A stretch of DNA of 64,000 nucleotides from Rhizophlyctis rosea (GCA_027596075.1 JADGJC010000067.1:90081-154080), one strand, 5' to 3'; positions 12,732-26,816 are shown, counted from the stretch's first letter. A program made the numbers and translations. The notes: generated from the letters alone by a model not told the origin.

Positions 12732-13139
12732 ACTCCTGGTGACGGCAAGTGATGCTTATATTTATAGCACACAAAAGGGACGAACAAGTATATTTCGTTA
12801 AAGCGTTACCCTTTTCAGGAGGAGAAAATTATGCATGCAATTGAGATGAGAAACCCTTCCCAAATTCTTGTGGGGTGGAGTTTGAAGCAGAAGCTTCCCA
12901 GACGTGTGTCCATCGCGTCGGACTCATCCTGCCTAAAATTGGCATCAGTGTCCCCGGTAAACAAATAATGGCTGCGCCACATTTAGTTGAACACAATTGC
13001 ACAACGCGCCCAGTTGGGGCCAAGAGCATGGGCTTCATGGGCTTCCTCCACCGGCAACTTGAATGAAGATGCTCGCCTAATTGACATTCATCTTCCAATT
13101 CTTTGCATCGTCGCGGGTTGAATAGCAAAGGGTGTTGAA
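12732..13139. other. Divergent promoter region
   Basis: About 408 bp separate the start codons of POL1 (minus) and the membrane sensor (plus), so both promoters must lie here. No distinct regulatory motif is recognised. Confidence 0.45.
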
Positions 13140-14213
13140 ATGGGCAGGACCTTCCGGCTCCGTTTCGTCGCGGCTGTTGTGGTAGCCGCTATGAGTCTTC
13201 AGGTGGTTGAGGGGCAACTAACAGTTCCGACCCTCTTTCCTACTACCACGACTGTACCGCCTGCCACCACCACAACTACTACCACTATTGCGACCACCAC
13301 AAGTGCACCATCCACAACTACGACAGCAGCTTCTTCTTCAGTCACAACCTTAGCTGCCACAACAGCATCTCCTTCAACACCAACCGCGACCGTTCCATCG
13401 GAAACCAGTCGCACATCCTCCCAAGCGTCAACACGCATAACCCAAAGTACCTCCACCTCTTCAGCAAGTTCCTCCACATCTCCCACAGGATCTGTCGTAG
13501 GCACCGATGGCGACGGCCAATCATCCTCCCACTCACCGGTCATCATAGCCGCAATCGTCATCAGCATCATCGCAGCAGGCATCCTCCTCTTCTGCGCAAC
13601 ATTCCTCTGGAAACGCCGCGCAGCCCGTCTCGACGACAAAGACCTCATGCTCGACTTCCAAAACCCCGATACCCACAATGCTTGGCGTCACTCAAACTCC
13701 AACAACCACCATACCGACTACACCGGCAACAACCAAAGCGGTTTCCTAGGAACCATCGGAAGCGATTCGGGAGACGCGATCCGCAAGCCGTCTCATAATG
13801 GCTATCCAGCGCCTATGCGGCCCTACTCGGAAGCAAACACAACATTGTCATATGGTTACACCCTACCGCCGCAGATCGATACGTCTTTTGCAGGGAGTGG
13901 GTACCATGGAGGTGGGTTTGGGACTTTACAACAAACATACGGCGCGGCGAGTCCCGGTTCTCCTATCCCTCCACCAGCAGCATACCCATACGGAGCCCAA
14001 GGTCCATACACGTCATATCTACCCCCACCGCACTTCATTGCAGGCGGAACGGAGGCCCCCGGCTCCAGTCAGTTCACCCAACCTCGCCCAGCACATACAC
14101 AGTACAGTAATGTAGAGCCCGCAGTACAGCAACTTCAGTACAGTAATGTACAGCCTGCGGTACAACAGCTTAGAGTAGAACCAAGTACGCAAGTGCGCAC
14201 TGAACAGATGTAA
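13140..14213 (+). CDS. Ser/Thr-rich single-pass membrane protein, Wsc/Mid2-like
   Basis: Single-exon gene for 357 residues. An N-terminal signal peptide (hydrophobic core FVAAVVVAAMSL, cleavage probably near EGQ at 25-27) is followed by about 100 residues that are almost only Thr, Ser, Ala and Pro. That stretch is expected to be heavily O-glycosylated and extended. A single membrane span (VIIAAIVISIIAAGILLFC, about 133-155) is closed by the stop-transfer WKRRAAR, and about 200 cytosolic residues follow, rich in Pro, Gly, Tyr and Gln. The tail contains a short duplication built on QYSNVxPAVQQL. The architecture matches fungal cell-wall stress sensors and mucin-like adhesion proteins, though no WSC Cys module is present. 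Function as a surface sensor is inferred from layout only. Confidence 0.8.
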   Translation: MGRTFRLRFVAAVVVAAMSLQVVEGQLTVPTLFPTTTTVPPATTTTTTTIATTTSAPSTTTTAASSSVTTLAATTASPSTPTATVPSETSRTSSQASTRITQSTSTSSASSSTSPTGSVVGTDGDGQSSSHSPVIIAAIVISIIAAGILLFCATFLWKRRAARLDDKDLMLDFQNPDTHNAWRHSNSNNHHTDYTGNNQSGFLGTIGSDSGDAIRKPSHNGYPAPMRPYSEANTTLSYGYTLPPQIDTSFAGSGYHGGGFGTLQQTYGAASPGSPIPPPAAYPYGAQGPYTSYLPPPHFIAGGTEAPGSSQFTQPRPAHTQYSNVEPAVQQLQYSNVQPAVQQLRVEPSTQVRTEQM

Positions 14214-14418
14214 TGTACAAAGGTGCCATTCTATAAATGGGCAAATCTAGCCCTGGAGAAGTGATTTCCAGAAATAGAGGATATGACATACAAAAATATG
14301 TACTTTCTCTGTGTGCCGGCTTCATCAAACCCTCCCACCATGTGTCATATTTGCGTATGCTCTCTTGACACTGCCATCATCCCAAACAGACTGTATCTAC
14401 AGATGTAACATCGCGCAC

Positions 14419-16443
<2,025 letters not shown>

Positions 16444-18431
16444 TTGCACGTCGCCGTTGGTATCCAGGGTTGCTCCGCGAGGGGGTTAGAAAGGTGTGCT
16501 GTGGCTGTTGAATGGAGGCGGAGGGCTGTTCCGAAGGTAAAATGTTACGACCAGCCTTCGCGATTTCACAGAAAGCAAGACACCAGCACAATATCAACCC
16601 TACTACCTACCCGTAGTTGTGAGAAAACCGTGTTCAAGATCTGCAGATGCTAGACGTTTGCAAGAGGGCGTGGAGTGTGGGAAGTCGAGGGTGGAGGTGG
16701 AGGGCAAGGCTGGCGGCCGGAGCCTGACGGCGCGCCACCTCCCAAGAGGCCCAGTTTGAACGCCCTTTTTGACTCATGCTTCGTCAGAGCCTTCCCACGT
16801 GTCGGCTATTTAAACGGTCCATTCCCTTCGCCGTTCCTCTTGACCGAAATACGGAAACATTTGTGTACGGCTGGTACGGTCAATTTCGAGTCTGCATCCT
16901 GCTAATCCTGATTCGTCCCTCTACACAGCACTGCGTGCAGCTCATTCTTCATGTTGAACACTGGTCTGAAAGATCAATGAATCCGATTTTGCAAACCGCT
17001 GGCACCCGGATTCAAGCTGCACCCGGTTTCGTGTTTGCTGTGTTTATCAAGAACGAATCTCATAGCTATTTTTGGAAGGCATTCTACATTGTCGGTCCCT
17101 TTGCTCAAGAGGATTGTATATAGAAGGGTCTTTGAGACTTTGACAGGTTGACCCAGGGCGGATGTGTCGGAGCTGCTGGGCCACCGCTCATTTGGCCCCG
17201 CCGTTGACGCGTGACGCAAGCCAGAAGCGGCCGAGGAACCACGGGGTCTCGAAAGTCAGAAACTACATTCCAACCCCATTCTCCTCTTCTTTGTCCAACT
17301 TGCAAACTGTGGGAGTACCCGTATTCTTTCCAATGAGTCAATCTCATCAAATCGCTCGAGTAGTGCGGAAGTTGAGCTCAGGCAACGAGATATGTTTCAT
17401 GTGTTTTCAATTTTCCGGATGACTTTCGGCGGTTGGAAGTCTTGGAAGCCTCTTTGGTGCGATGGCCGCTTTTTTGTATGCAGCTAATATGCCGAGCTCG
17501 CCATGATAGTACCAATCTGTTGCGGAAAAATGAGTTCTGTGCTATTTCTCAACCGGGCCGAAGCTGTGCAAAATTGATCGTCGGGGTAGCACGCCGCCGG
17601 CAAAGCTGTTTTAACAGCATGATGAAACGTTCGGGAGTGGACTTCACTGAAATCGATGAATGAGAAGCAAGTCAGCCTATTCAGCCTGACCAACCTTTGA
17701 TTACGTTCATACGTCATGGCCCTTGATCCCCGATCGAAAGGGTCTTCTAAGAAACCGGCCATGCGGCCATGATTGGCCGATGAACAGAAATGTGCGTTGT
17801 GGAGGTCTTTTGTAAGGGTCCTATCAGCATCGTATGGAGGTGCAAAGGTGCAAGTGTTGTAATGGTTTACCTCATTCTGGTGATTCCCAAACGCACCACC
17901 AAAAGAGGAATGTGGACTGGCAAACGTGATTCCAGGCCCAGTCACGTTGGCCTTTCAGATCATTTGACCCAAAGTGGGGCTTGTTCCGGCCCCATTGTTG
18001 TCCTTGCCCCTGGCGCCCAAATCGAACAGCGCCTCCCATCTCCCATTGGGTTGGAACTTGGGATTGATACCGCCTATCATGTGGTCCATTCCTTCCGCGC
18101 GGGGCTATGTCACACTTTCAATACCCAAGTTCCCATTCTCACGATCTCTTCCAAGTAAAATCTCCTCTTAAGTATCAACACTAAGATAGTCACTCCAAAT
18201 TCATAGCACTCTTCTAGAAACACGCGTACAGCAACAGTCTTCTGCGAAGATCGCCCCATTTCACCGACCCAGCCGCACACGAATACTGCCACCGTCCCAC
18301 TCAATCACGCTGATCTCTCCATTCATCACTGTCAGATCTAGACGCCCACATCGTTCTGTACAGTAGTTCGCGCTATATAGACCTGCCTAACTTTTTCTCA
18401 AAAGTCCTCCGCGCCTGCAGATCATTGTGGA
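16444..18431. other. Intergenic between divergent kinase and GATA genes
   Basis: Roughly 2 kb. A minus-strand frame at 17484-17945 is open for 153 codons but has no ATG start or domain, and I do not call it. A repeated TCC/CTT-rich composition near 18290-18420 is probably the 5' leader of the GATA gene. Confidence 0.45.
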
Positions 18432-19509
18432 ATGGCTGCCATTGTGGAGAGCGCGCCTTCGGCCGCCATACCCACCACGCCCTACAATCCTCATAACAAA
18501 CCAGACGCACTCAATGTCACCTCGCCCAGTGAAGTCTCCCATACACAGCAACCAGCTCAACCTACAATGATCCCAGGGAACTGGCTGGACCCGGAAGAAA
18601 TCACCGTCGCTCACATACTGCAAAACCTGAAATACAGCTCCTCCGACGCGTCGTCCGAGGACAGCATTGCGTATGACGAGGAGGGTATGTTCATGGTGCA
18701 GGACGACGACGTGCAGGAAATGATCGACTTCGACACTGGCTCGAACATGTCAGAGTCGTCGGATGAGGATCATCCGGCAGGGGAACTTCAGATCGATTCC
18801 GATGTGGAATTAGATATAGAAGGAGACCCTTTTGATAGCAGCTATGGGTTGACGGGGACGAAGGCGGAGGACGGGGGATTCAACTTTGACACCCTCCCAC
18901 CAATCATGAGACGTCCTTTCCGTGCCTCACGCCTAAAGCGAAAGGTCGAGGTGGACTCGGATGATGAAGGAGCGGGATTGGGGGATGCGGCATACAAACC
19001 ATCAATGAAGCGTCGCCCATCACCCCGCAAAGGAACACATAGCACCAAGTATACAACCAAGAAACGAAAACCCGTCATAACCAACAGCGAATCACCATCC
19101 GATCCCAATTACCTATCACCTAAGTACAACAGGAACCATCGTGCTTCATCTGCCGGCTCTGATGCAACCTCATTATCACGCTCCGCATCCCCTCCCCCGT
19201 CTCGGTCTAACGGCACCGGCACCGCCAAAGCCAAACTTTCCTCTTCACCCCCGCGTCACCGTGTCTGCAATCGCTGCTTTTCCGATGATACCCCAATGTG
19301 GCGGCATGGCCCACCCGAATGGCCTGATCTTTGCAATAAGGTAAGGTTCTCAGTCGCTCGCATAAAGAGTATAGAGGCATCGTCATTGACGACAATCTTT
19401 CGCTCAGTGCGGCGTGAAGTACATGCGCGGTCGCATTAGTCCCGAGGATGACGATCGTTCCGACCTCATCGGGCATGAGAGGGAACCGCCATCGGCAAGG
19501 CAACCATAG
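18432..19509 (+). CDS. GATA-type zinc-finger protein
   Basis: Two exons, join(18432..19340, 19408..19509), 336 residues. Most of the protein is acidic and Ser-rich, including a stretch near 80-130 with many Asp and Glu. A basic, presumably nuclear-localising segment follows (LKRKVEVDSD, then KKRKP). One GATA-type finger lies near the C-terminus: CNRC, then TPMWRHGPPEWPDL, then CNKC, spacing C-X2-C-X18-C-X2-C, ending in GVKYMRGR. The 67-nt intron splits the last CxxC pair between CNK and C. GATA fingers bind WGATAR sites, and fungal members regulate nitrogen, light or iron responses; which of these applies cannot be told. The finger sits unusually close to the end, only about 30 residues from the stop. 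Confidence 0.85.
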
Positions 19510-20854
19510 CTCCATCCATTTAGCCAAAAAATAACCAAAAATGCGGACGGCACTCGCACTTCCAACTGTTTATCATAAACATCCCTCGGGACGATACCCG
19601 CATGTTGCCATCCGCATTTGCACCTATTCCACCCCACGATACCAATCTTACGCTCTCTCCTTTCCTTGCCCGCGATCGACCGTGGTTCCTCGACCATGAT
19701 TCCTGCTAGAAATGTGTCTTTTTTTGTAATGTCTCGAATGCTCCATCGTCCTGTCCAAGTTTTATTGAATGGGATCGGGTGTAGCTTGCAATAATTTTCT
19801 TTTGTTATAGAGGGGCGCTAGTTATTAGCGTTCCATTCACTGATCAGACCAAACGGGTGATTCGCTGTGTTTTTACGGATGAGGAGGGAAAGATGATGTT
19901 TTTTTGTAATGCTTCTGTTTTGCAGTAGTTAGGATTTGCAAATTGTAGCTGAAATAAAAGTAAGGACTGTTTTGAATGTTTTGGTATGCTGGTGGTATGG
20001 TGGATTGTCACTCCCATCATTGATGTCCGCTTCGCGGCTGGGTCACATTTGGGAAGTCGATGGGATAGATGAATGATCGCACTGGCAGTCAATCCTGCCT
20101 CACAGTCATGATTTCCACGATAATCCGCCAAGTTGCAAGCTTTCATTGTAACGTACTGCGAAACAACCTAAAAGTCTAAGAAAGTGGATCAAACAAATCA
20201 ACATCGCTGTGGGAAAACTCAAATCGCAAAGCATTTCAAAGTGTAAAATCCGCAGCTAGTGGGTGGCTGAGCATTGGGTTTCTCTGTTTTACCTTTGTGC
20301 TCTGTTCGTGTCACGCAAGTTTAGACCTCACGCGCCCACCGTGCCATTCAAACGGGCTTTCTCGAACAAGCCTGGAGGCTTTTTGCCTTGAATTATAGCA
20401 AGCCCCAGCATTGATTGGATTAATATATTGGCGGCAAGTTTGTGCCAAATTTGCCCCAGCACAAGCGCCACCCCCAGCGGCGGCTTGCTGTTGCCCCTTG
20501 AATGGCCCATTTTGACTCCCACAAAGGAGGAAGTGCTCTGGGGTGTGAACTGCGAAAAACTCGGAGACTCTTTTCCTTCTTCCCACAACCTCCCGTCAAA
20601 TCTTGAAGCGCATTCCCACGAGGTTTGAGCGACAAGCTCATCACTGTGTTGCTGGTGAGAACACTTCCCCGACGTTCAACCTTGCTTTTGTTTGTAAACA
20701 AACCCCTTTCTCACGCCGGCCGGACCCTTAAAGCAGATTTTGGAGTGCTTGCGCAACAGGGCCCAATTAAGCAGGCGGTGACTTGTCTACAATCAATAGC
20801 CAAACCCCCCTCATACCTACCTTTCCCACTCTCACCGCCAAAAAATAAGCCATC
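19510..20854. other. Intergenic, nothing supported
   Basis: About 1.3 kb with only short overlapping open frames. T-rich patches after 19700 are consistent with the 3' end of the GATA transcript. The rest would be upstream DNA of the glycosidase gene. Confidence 0.5.
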
Positions 20855-22574
20855 ATGGGGCACCGGTCCTTTTGCGCCTGCCTTTTTTGGATGAAGGTTC
20901 TCGTCGCTTGTATCATGGCCTTCGCTGGTCTTGGATACATGAGTCTGTTGGTTTACCAAAGACGAAGCTGGGCTTTGGCACATCCCAAAGTCTGGGTACC
21001 ACCACCTCCGGAGGGTTCCGTCGCAATCCCTATTGATGGGTCGTGCTCGTTTGCTCCCACCACCGGTCAGGGCAACCGCTTGGAGCCTATGGACGGCGAC
21101 TTCTTGTTCGGATTCGATTTGCAGTGGGATCTCGAACGGCCGTCTGATATTGTCAACAAGATGGGATCGAAGTACAGGCCACTTATTTACAAGTATGTCC
21201 AATTGCTCGATGTGCTTCAGCCTTTAGCACACTAACGTAGGAATTTCTGGAATCCAGCACTTTCATCGATATCAACGAGACAGATTTCCAGCGGTTTAAC
21301 ATTGACTGGATGGCTCAAGAAGCGAAGAAAGCCGGCGCCATGCTTGAAATTACCCTTCTGCCACAAGACAACCGACGAGACAGGCCCGCGAACAACCCGC
21401 TCAAAGTTGAAAACATTCCTGATGACTTGTTGTACGCCTTCGCTTTGCAAATGAGACGTGTCAACTCGTACTATGGTGTGCCTGTGTATTTGCGGTACGA
21501 GCACGAGATGAACGGTAAGAATGCTGGGACTATCTGAAGTTAAATGAGTGTTGCGGATTGCTGATGTTTCATTTTGTAGGTGACTGGCTTTCCGCCTTCT
21601 GTCAACGGCCCCGCCAAATGATCAAATCTTACCGCACACTTGCCAACTACGTCCACGCTCTGACGAACATGACCGGTTCGTAATATTCGTGACGCACTTG
21701 TAGGTTGTTTGTCCCATGACCAACCAATTTCTTTGCAGCCATGGTGTGGTCCCCGAACATTGGTGAATCTTACCCTTGGGAAAACCGCGCAGCCACTGGG
21801 GAGGCCGCGTCTCTGGACACGAATGGAGACAGATTGGTTAACGAGCAGGACGACCCGTACATGCCTTACTGGCCTGGAACGGAGTATGTTGACTGGGTGG
21901 GCTTCTCGCTTTACCAGTACAAGTACAACCAGCAGAATCTGCAAACCTATTATACAACAGATGGGGTATGTGCCGCATGCGGCTGATGGATGCGTCGAGC
22001 TGATGATGATGATTAACCCTGCCCTTCAACAGAGTTACACTGATTTCGAAAACCCGCTGATCGGTATCAGTTCCAAGATTACCCCTCCCACAGTGCAGCA
22101 AAGGCTGTAAGTGATCTATATGTTGTCGTCAAAGAAAGGCAGCAACTCACACTTCATTCTAGTGAATTCTACGTCCGCTTCGCACAAAATTACAACAAAC
22201 CCTTCATGTTCTCCGAAACCGGCGCCGCCTTCCATTACCCCGGCCCCGCCAGCGCCACCGTCAGCGTGCCCGACCTAGGCGCGAATGCCATGCAAACCAA
22301 CATCAACATCAAGCAAGCGTGGTGGCGGGGACTCTTCAACCTCATCAACTCGGGCAAGTACCCCAACATCAAGGCCGCATGCTGGTTCGAGGAGTTGAAG
22401 AGCGAGCCGGCCTTCTGGGATGGTAACTTGCAACTTAACAAGACTTATCGCATTACGTGGGATAAGGAAGTGCGTGATACGTTTATTGCGGATTTGGGAT
22501 CGGCGTATGGGCAGAAGTTGAAGTGGGTTGGGGATTATACTTGGGACTGTACGGGCAAGATCAAGAAGCACTAA
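20855..22574 (+). CDS. GH26-like glycoside hydrolase, N-terminally anchored
   Basis: Six exons, join(20855..21192, 21258..21514, 21580..21675, 21739..21965, 22033..22106, 22163..22574), 467 residues. An N-terminal hydrophobic segment (FWMKVLVACIMAFAGLGYM) acts as signal or type II anchor. The rest resembles clan GH-A family 26 enzymes, mostly beta-mannanases: FGFDLQWD, ITLLPQD, then RYEHEMNGDW carrying the likely acid/base Glu, MVWSPN, YWPGTEYVDWVGFSLYQY, and the likely nucleophile Glu in MFSETGA. The reaction expected from the family is retaining hydrolysis of beta-mannan or a related glucan outside the cell or at its wall; substrate is not determined by what I can see. All five introns are 56-74 nt GT-AG and rejoin the frame cleanly, so the gene looks intact. 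Confidence 0.85.
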
Positions 22575-24235
22575 GGGATGGTTTTTTTATGTTGGGTGGT
22601 GATAGGGTTTAGGGTTGTGTAATTTCTTTCTTTTTGTAGTATTATGAACATTTTAAACATTCTCGAGATTAATTTAGGCGGGATGTGGAATTAGATAGAG
22701 TATCTTGTAGTTATCTGGAGTAAGAAAGTTGATTCTTGCCTATGTTTCGTAATGATTGGAGCTGTCGTGCGCACCTTATCCCCGCCAATGATGGTGGGAC
22801 CACTCAAGTGTCAACACGTGTTATGTTGCAGTGTTAAATGATGTACTACATTATAATAGGTTATGTACAAACAACAGTAGATTCCAAAGAGATAAGTGCA
22901 AGCGACAGAGAGATAAGAAAGTAGCCGCCCCATGCAAATCCCCACAAACTTTGAGAAACTCGGGCCTATTCCTATGTTGTGGTGCCGTCTCGAATGATGT
23001 ATATCAGGAACTTTATGACTCTGGAAGGGATTCGAACCCTCCTCGCACCAGGTGCGTCTCCTACACCGATGCGATCCCCCAAGGGACCAGAGCCAGATGA
23101 CTCTTTATCAGCCAACAAGAGCAATCCGAATCGGGCCCGCTGATTAGTGACGGAACATAAACGATGAATACCTGGCAAGATATTTCGCCTGAATCCTCTT
23201 GATGTTTGAAATGCTTGCCAGCGGGAAGTGAGGAAGGACACCCTCGAGGGAACTTGACTCCCTTGCCATGGTCTGTCTCATAGTGGGAAGAAACTGCAGG
23301 TGAGTAACAGAATATTGGCGACCCCGCTCTCCCAGAAGGCAACGCAATATACCGCGACGACAGATGCATGCTGAGAGCAGGCGGTTTGACGCACAATTAA
23401 GGCTTCACAAGTGACTACCCGGTTGGAAGTCCCTGATGAGAGCCCATCAACGTGTCCCAGCACTATCCACATGTACAACACCCCCGGAGCTAGAGGTACG
23501 GCATCTCACCGGTCTAGGCCAACCTCCGGAGCTGGACATACGACAACAGCTTTCCCGCTTGTATGGGTCCCGGCCGTCGTCTCACCTTCTATCAAATTCG
23601 ATCGAGTTCTGTACACGAAAATCTGCAGATGAAGGAAGTCGCTTGTCTTTTCTTCTTGTTGCTGTCGCATGTTGTTGTTGTTGCATGTGTTCGCGGTAAA
23701 TATGGCGAGGAGCCTGAAAAAAGGTTGGTTGTGGTGGGTTGCTTTTATGCTTCTGGTGGGTTGGGAAGCTGGATGTGGCGAAGGGGATTTTGCCAGCCTC
23801 CCAATTTTTTGCTAATTTTGAATTTTCCCAATTTCTTGCAATTTGCAGCCATCATGTCACGTGCTGAGGGTGCAAATTGGGCTATGCAAAATTGCATGGC
23901 ATTCAAAGTATTCCATGCTTGATACATAGGTGTGTTTCGTGTGCCACAGGATTATCCAGATTTTTGCAACTGTGTACCCAATCCAAATCTGCAGATGAAA
24001 GTCTTACCGCCATTGGGCCCTTGACTCGCTACTTTGTACTTGCAGTCAGCTGAAAAGCTAGTGTCGCGAATCTAGCATGACAGCAGAACGTCGCCGATGT
24101 GAGATCCGTAAGCCCATGCATACTTTACAAAACATGTCATAAAATTAAAGACTGTCACTGTGCGCACTGCGAAGTGAGCTCCCGCATTGAATTTCATTTC
24201 GAAACCTGATGTCAGTGAAGCTGTTGAAACATGCC
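22575..24235. other. Intergenic with a tRNA-like element
   Basis: About 1.7 kb between convergent genes. Apart from the tRNA-like element at 23018-23093 I see no gene. Hydrophobic frames near 23560-23920 lack starts and domains. The last part is 3' flank of the minus-strand fusion gene. Confidence 0.45.
23018..23093 (-). ncRNA. tRNA-like or tRNA-derived SINE-like element
   Basis: A 76-nt minus-strand segment has a 7-bp acceptor-like stem (GCTCTGG with CCAGAGT, one G-U pair), an exact RNA polymerase III B box GGTTCGAATCC inside a good T arm, and a near-match A box TGGTCCCTTGG. The putative anticodon loop AGGAGAC lacks the conserved U33 and the D arm does not fold normally, so it is unlikely to be a working tRNA. 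A tRNA pseudogene or the head of a tRNA-derived SINE fits better. No poly-A or repeat tail was noticed. Confidence 0.4.
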
Positions 24236-26421
24236 TCATAATGCTTCCCCAGCGTCTACAATAGCCATCACCAAACTATCCACGTTGGGCTTTGCCGCCG
24301 TGATCGTCACCACAACCCCACTATCCTCCACCTCCTTCGCCGTCGTCGGACCAATAGCCGCAACTTTGAGACCTTCGCCCCAACAGCTCTTGCTCCTCAA
24401 TACCGGCAACGCAGTCCGCACACCCAAGGGACTGAAAAACACTACCCAATCCACCCCTCCCTTCTGCCCCTCCAAAAGTCTCTCAACCTCCTCATCTACC
24501 CGTTTGCTACCCTCCGTCTCATACACCACAATCGTGCGAAAGTCCACCCCGGCTTGCTGGAGACCGTCGGGTAACGTCCCACGATGTTTACTCCCCGCCA
24601 AAAACAACAAAGGCTTGCCACCAAAATCCGCCTTCGCGTTTATGATTTCCGTAACCAACACCTCCGCCCGTCCGCTCTCCTTGCCCCTTACGTCCGTCAA
24701 ACCCATTTCCTCCGCTACTCGCGCTGTCTCAGGTCCAACTACGTACACCGGTTTGGCTAACCACTGTTTCCAGACTTCTGGAAGAGGGGTTGTGCCGTTT
24801 TTTTTGGTGGAGACGTCTTTGGCGAGGACGTTGGATATGCTTTCTAGAGCACGTTTACTAGTGATGACTAATCCCGCGAACTGGTCGGGGTGTCGTAATG
24901 TGGATGACAGCTCGTCTTGGTTGCAAGGGACGTGTTCTAAAACGGGAAGAAACAGTGACCGATCGAACCCATTCTGCTTGAATAGCTTCTCATACGGATC
25001 TTCGGTGTACGCTATTCCGTCGTCCTCCACGTCCGATTTGGCGCGACAGAGAAGGACGGTTTTGGGTTTTGAGGTTGAGGTAGGTGCAGGGTTGGAAGTG
25101 CGAGTTGGACCATCGACTGATAATTTCATTCCATCGTACGCCACTTCCGCGACGATGCCTTTCTCTTTCAATATCGCGGATTCAGCTAGCTCTTGATTGA
25201 GTGTATCGTGATCTACGCGGTGGGACATTCCCGTGAAGTATAGACGTCCGCCGGGTGGGAGGAGAGTGGATGCGGCGGTTATGGATTCCGATATGGAGAA
25301 ATGTGACGTATGAGTATCATCTGTAATCAAAACAATTACTTCGTCAATCAAAGACTTGGAGGCATCTGACGTCACAGCACGGTATAAACGTACAATGGAG
25401 AGCGTCCAAAACTAAAGTGGTCGTGCCTTTGATGCACTCTTGCGCCTTTTCAGGCAAACCACTTGCGTCAGAAATGTACGTGAAATCGCCAAATCGATAG
25501 CCTAGAGACATGAACTTGTTTTCCCCCGCACTACCGTGTTCCACTAAATCGGCGATTAGAGAGGGTACTCCTCCGAAGCCCAAAAGACATCCGTCAATTC
25601 ACCTTGAAATGGAATAACCTCCAACTCTTCAATCATGACTGGTTCGTAGCCACCCGGACCGTTACCGAACACATGAAATTCAAGAGATGGGACATCTCCA
25701 CCACCTAAAAATGCCGTCAAACCAGAGGTCAACATTGTGAACTTCCATCAATGCATCACAGCCGCAAATTTACCCACAGTTCCATACCCGTAGCTTTCTT
25801 TTTGTCGAAAAGGTAAGGGAAAGTGCTTTCGACTACTTTCGCGGTGCTTTCGTCAAGATATACGTCGATGCGATCTTGGACGGAGTACTTTTTGCCGCCT
25901 ATTGTCCATTGTCGAAGATCGTCCATGCCTGCCGATGGGATTGTATCAGCATGCTGTTCTGAAGTCAACTCCACCTCGTCACCTCGATTGATGACCATGC
26001 ATACCCAATATGGCATCTGCGTGTCCATGCGTTAGCAGGACCGCGTCAATGGTACGCAACCCATAATAGATGAACCAGTTTAGTGCAGCTTCGTAAAACG
26101 TTTTGCCACAGTCTATCAGAATCGTTCTGAAGTTACAAAAGCATTTAGCGGGGCACTCTCGGCCATGGATCGTCGACAAGACTCGCACCTCATACGACCG
26201 TCCGAATGTTGATAGCGATATATTGCGCTAGTGTTCCTCCGCCGGTTTTTGTTGTAAAGCGGAAGGCTATGCGAGGGTAGAGAGACCGGAGCATCTTCTG
26301 GTGGGTCTCGTTGTTGTACAGCTGACAGACAAACTTTACACATTGGTTTTGGTGCTGTCAAACAGTAGATATTGGGAACGTTTCCCGAGGTGCCTGTTCC
26401 CAGGAAGATCACTTCTGGCAT
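24236..26421 (-). CDS. HEM4: Fusion: MBL-fold hydrolase plus uroporphyrinogen-III synthase
   Basis: Six exons, complement join(26421..26189, 26126..26005, 25928..25788, 25704..25603, 25543..25394, 25320..24236), 610 residues. Residues 1 to about 275 are a PhnP-like metallo-beta-lactamase-fold hydrolase: [13 protein letters not shown], a CxxC segment (CKVC), [10 protein letters not shown], metal motif [42 protein letters not shown] and [15 protein letters not shown]. Residues from about 290 are uroporphyrinogen-III synthase (HemD/Hem4), which cyclises hydroxymethylbilane with D-ring inversion in haem synthesis: [75 protein letters not shown] and [16 protein letters not shown]. The linker is Pro/Ser/Thr-rich. 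No stop or intron signal separates the halves; the last MBL motifs and all of HemD share exon 6. The HemD part appears complete. Confidence 0.85.
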
Positions 26422-26816
26422 TATGCATGGGTGGTGAAGATGGAAGTTTCACGAAAGTGAAAGTTGTCTCGAGCTGGGGGGGTGTTATTTTTAGGATTGA
26501 TCAGCAGAACGATCAGTGGGTCTTTGAGTGATGATGCGAGAGTTGCATCATCATGGTTGGCTGGCCGATCATTTCGCGCTTCTCTTTGAGGCAGTACCCT
26601 TGGCCTTGTGCTTCCGCAGCAAAACCAATAAAAAGGAGGAAGCTGGTCCCTCGAATGAATTTTATATCTTCATAAAAAAACCTACATAGTATTGAAACCT
26701 TGAATTACAACTGATGTTATTTGATCGTCTGAGCCAACAGCAGATCCTAGCAAAGCAAATCAAACGAACAACACCCTTCATCATCACCACACCTTTGACA
26801 CGTCCCACCCGCACAA
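26422..26816. other. Intergenic, divergent 5' regions
   Basis: About 395 bp between the starts of the fusion gene (minus) and the small repeat protein (plus). An in-frame ATG at 26714 could extend the latter by 34 residues. Confidence 0.45.

Noticed and set aside
13199..13678. Minus-strand Val/Ala-rich open frame
   Set aside because: Antisense shadow of the Ser/Thr-rich ectodomain of the membrane sensor.
17484..17945. 153-codon minus-strand frame
   Set aside because: No ATG start, no domain, and poor coding composition in its second half.
24231..25196. 321-codon plus-strand open frame
   Set aside because: Antisense shadow of the HemD exon; Ser/Thr/Pro-rich with no domain, while the minus strand carries the conserved motifs.
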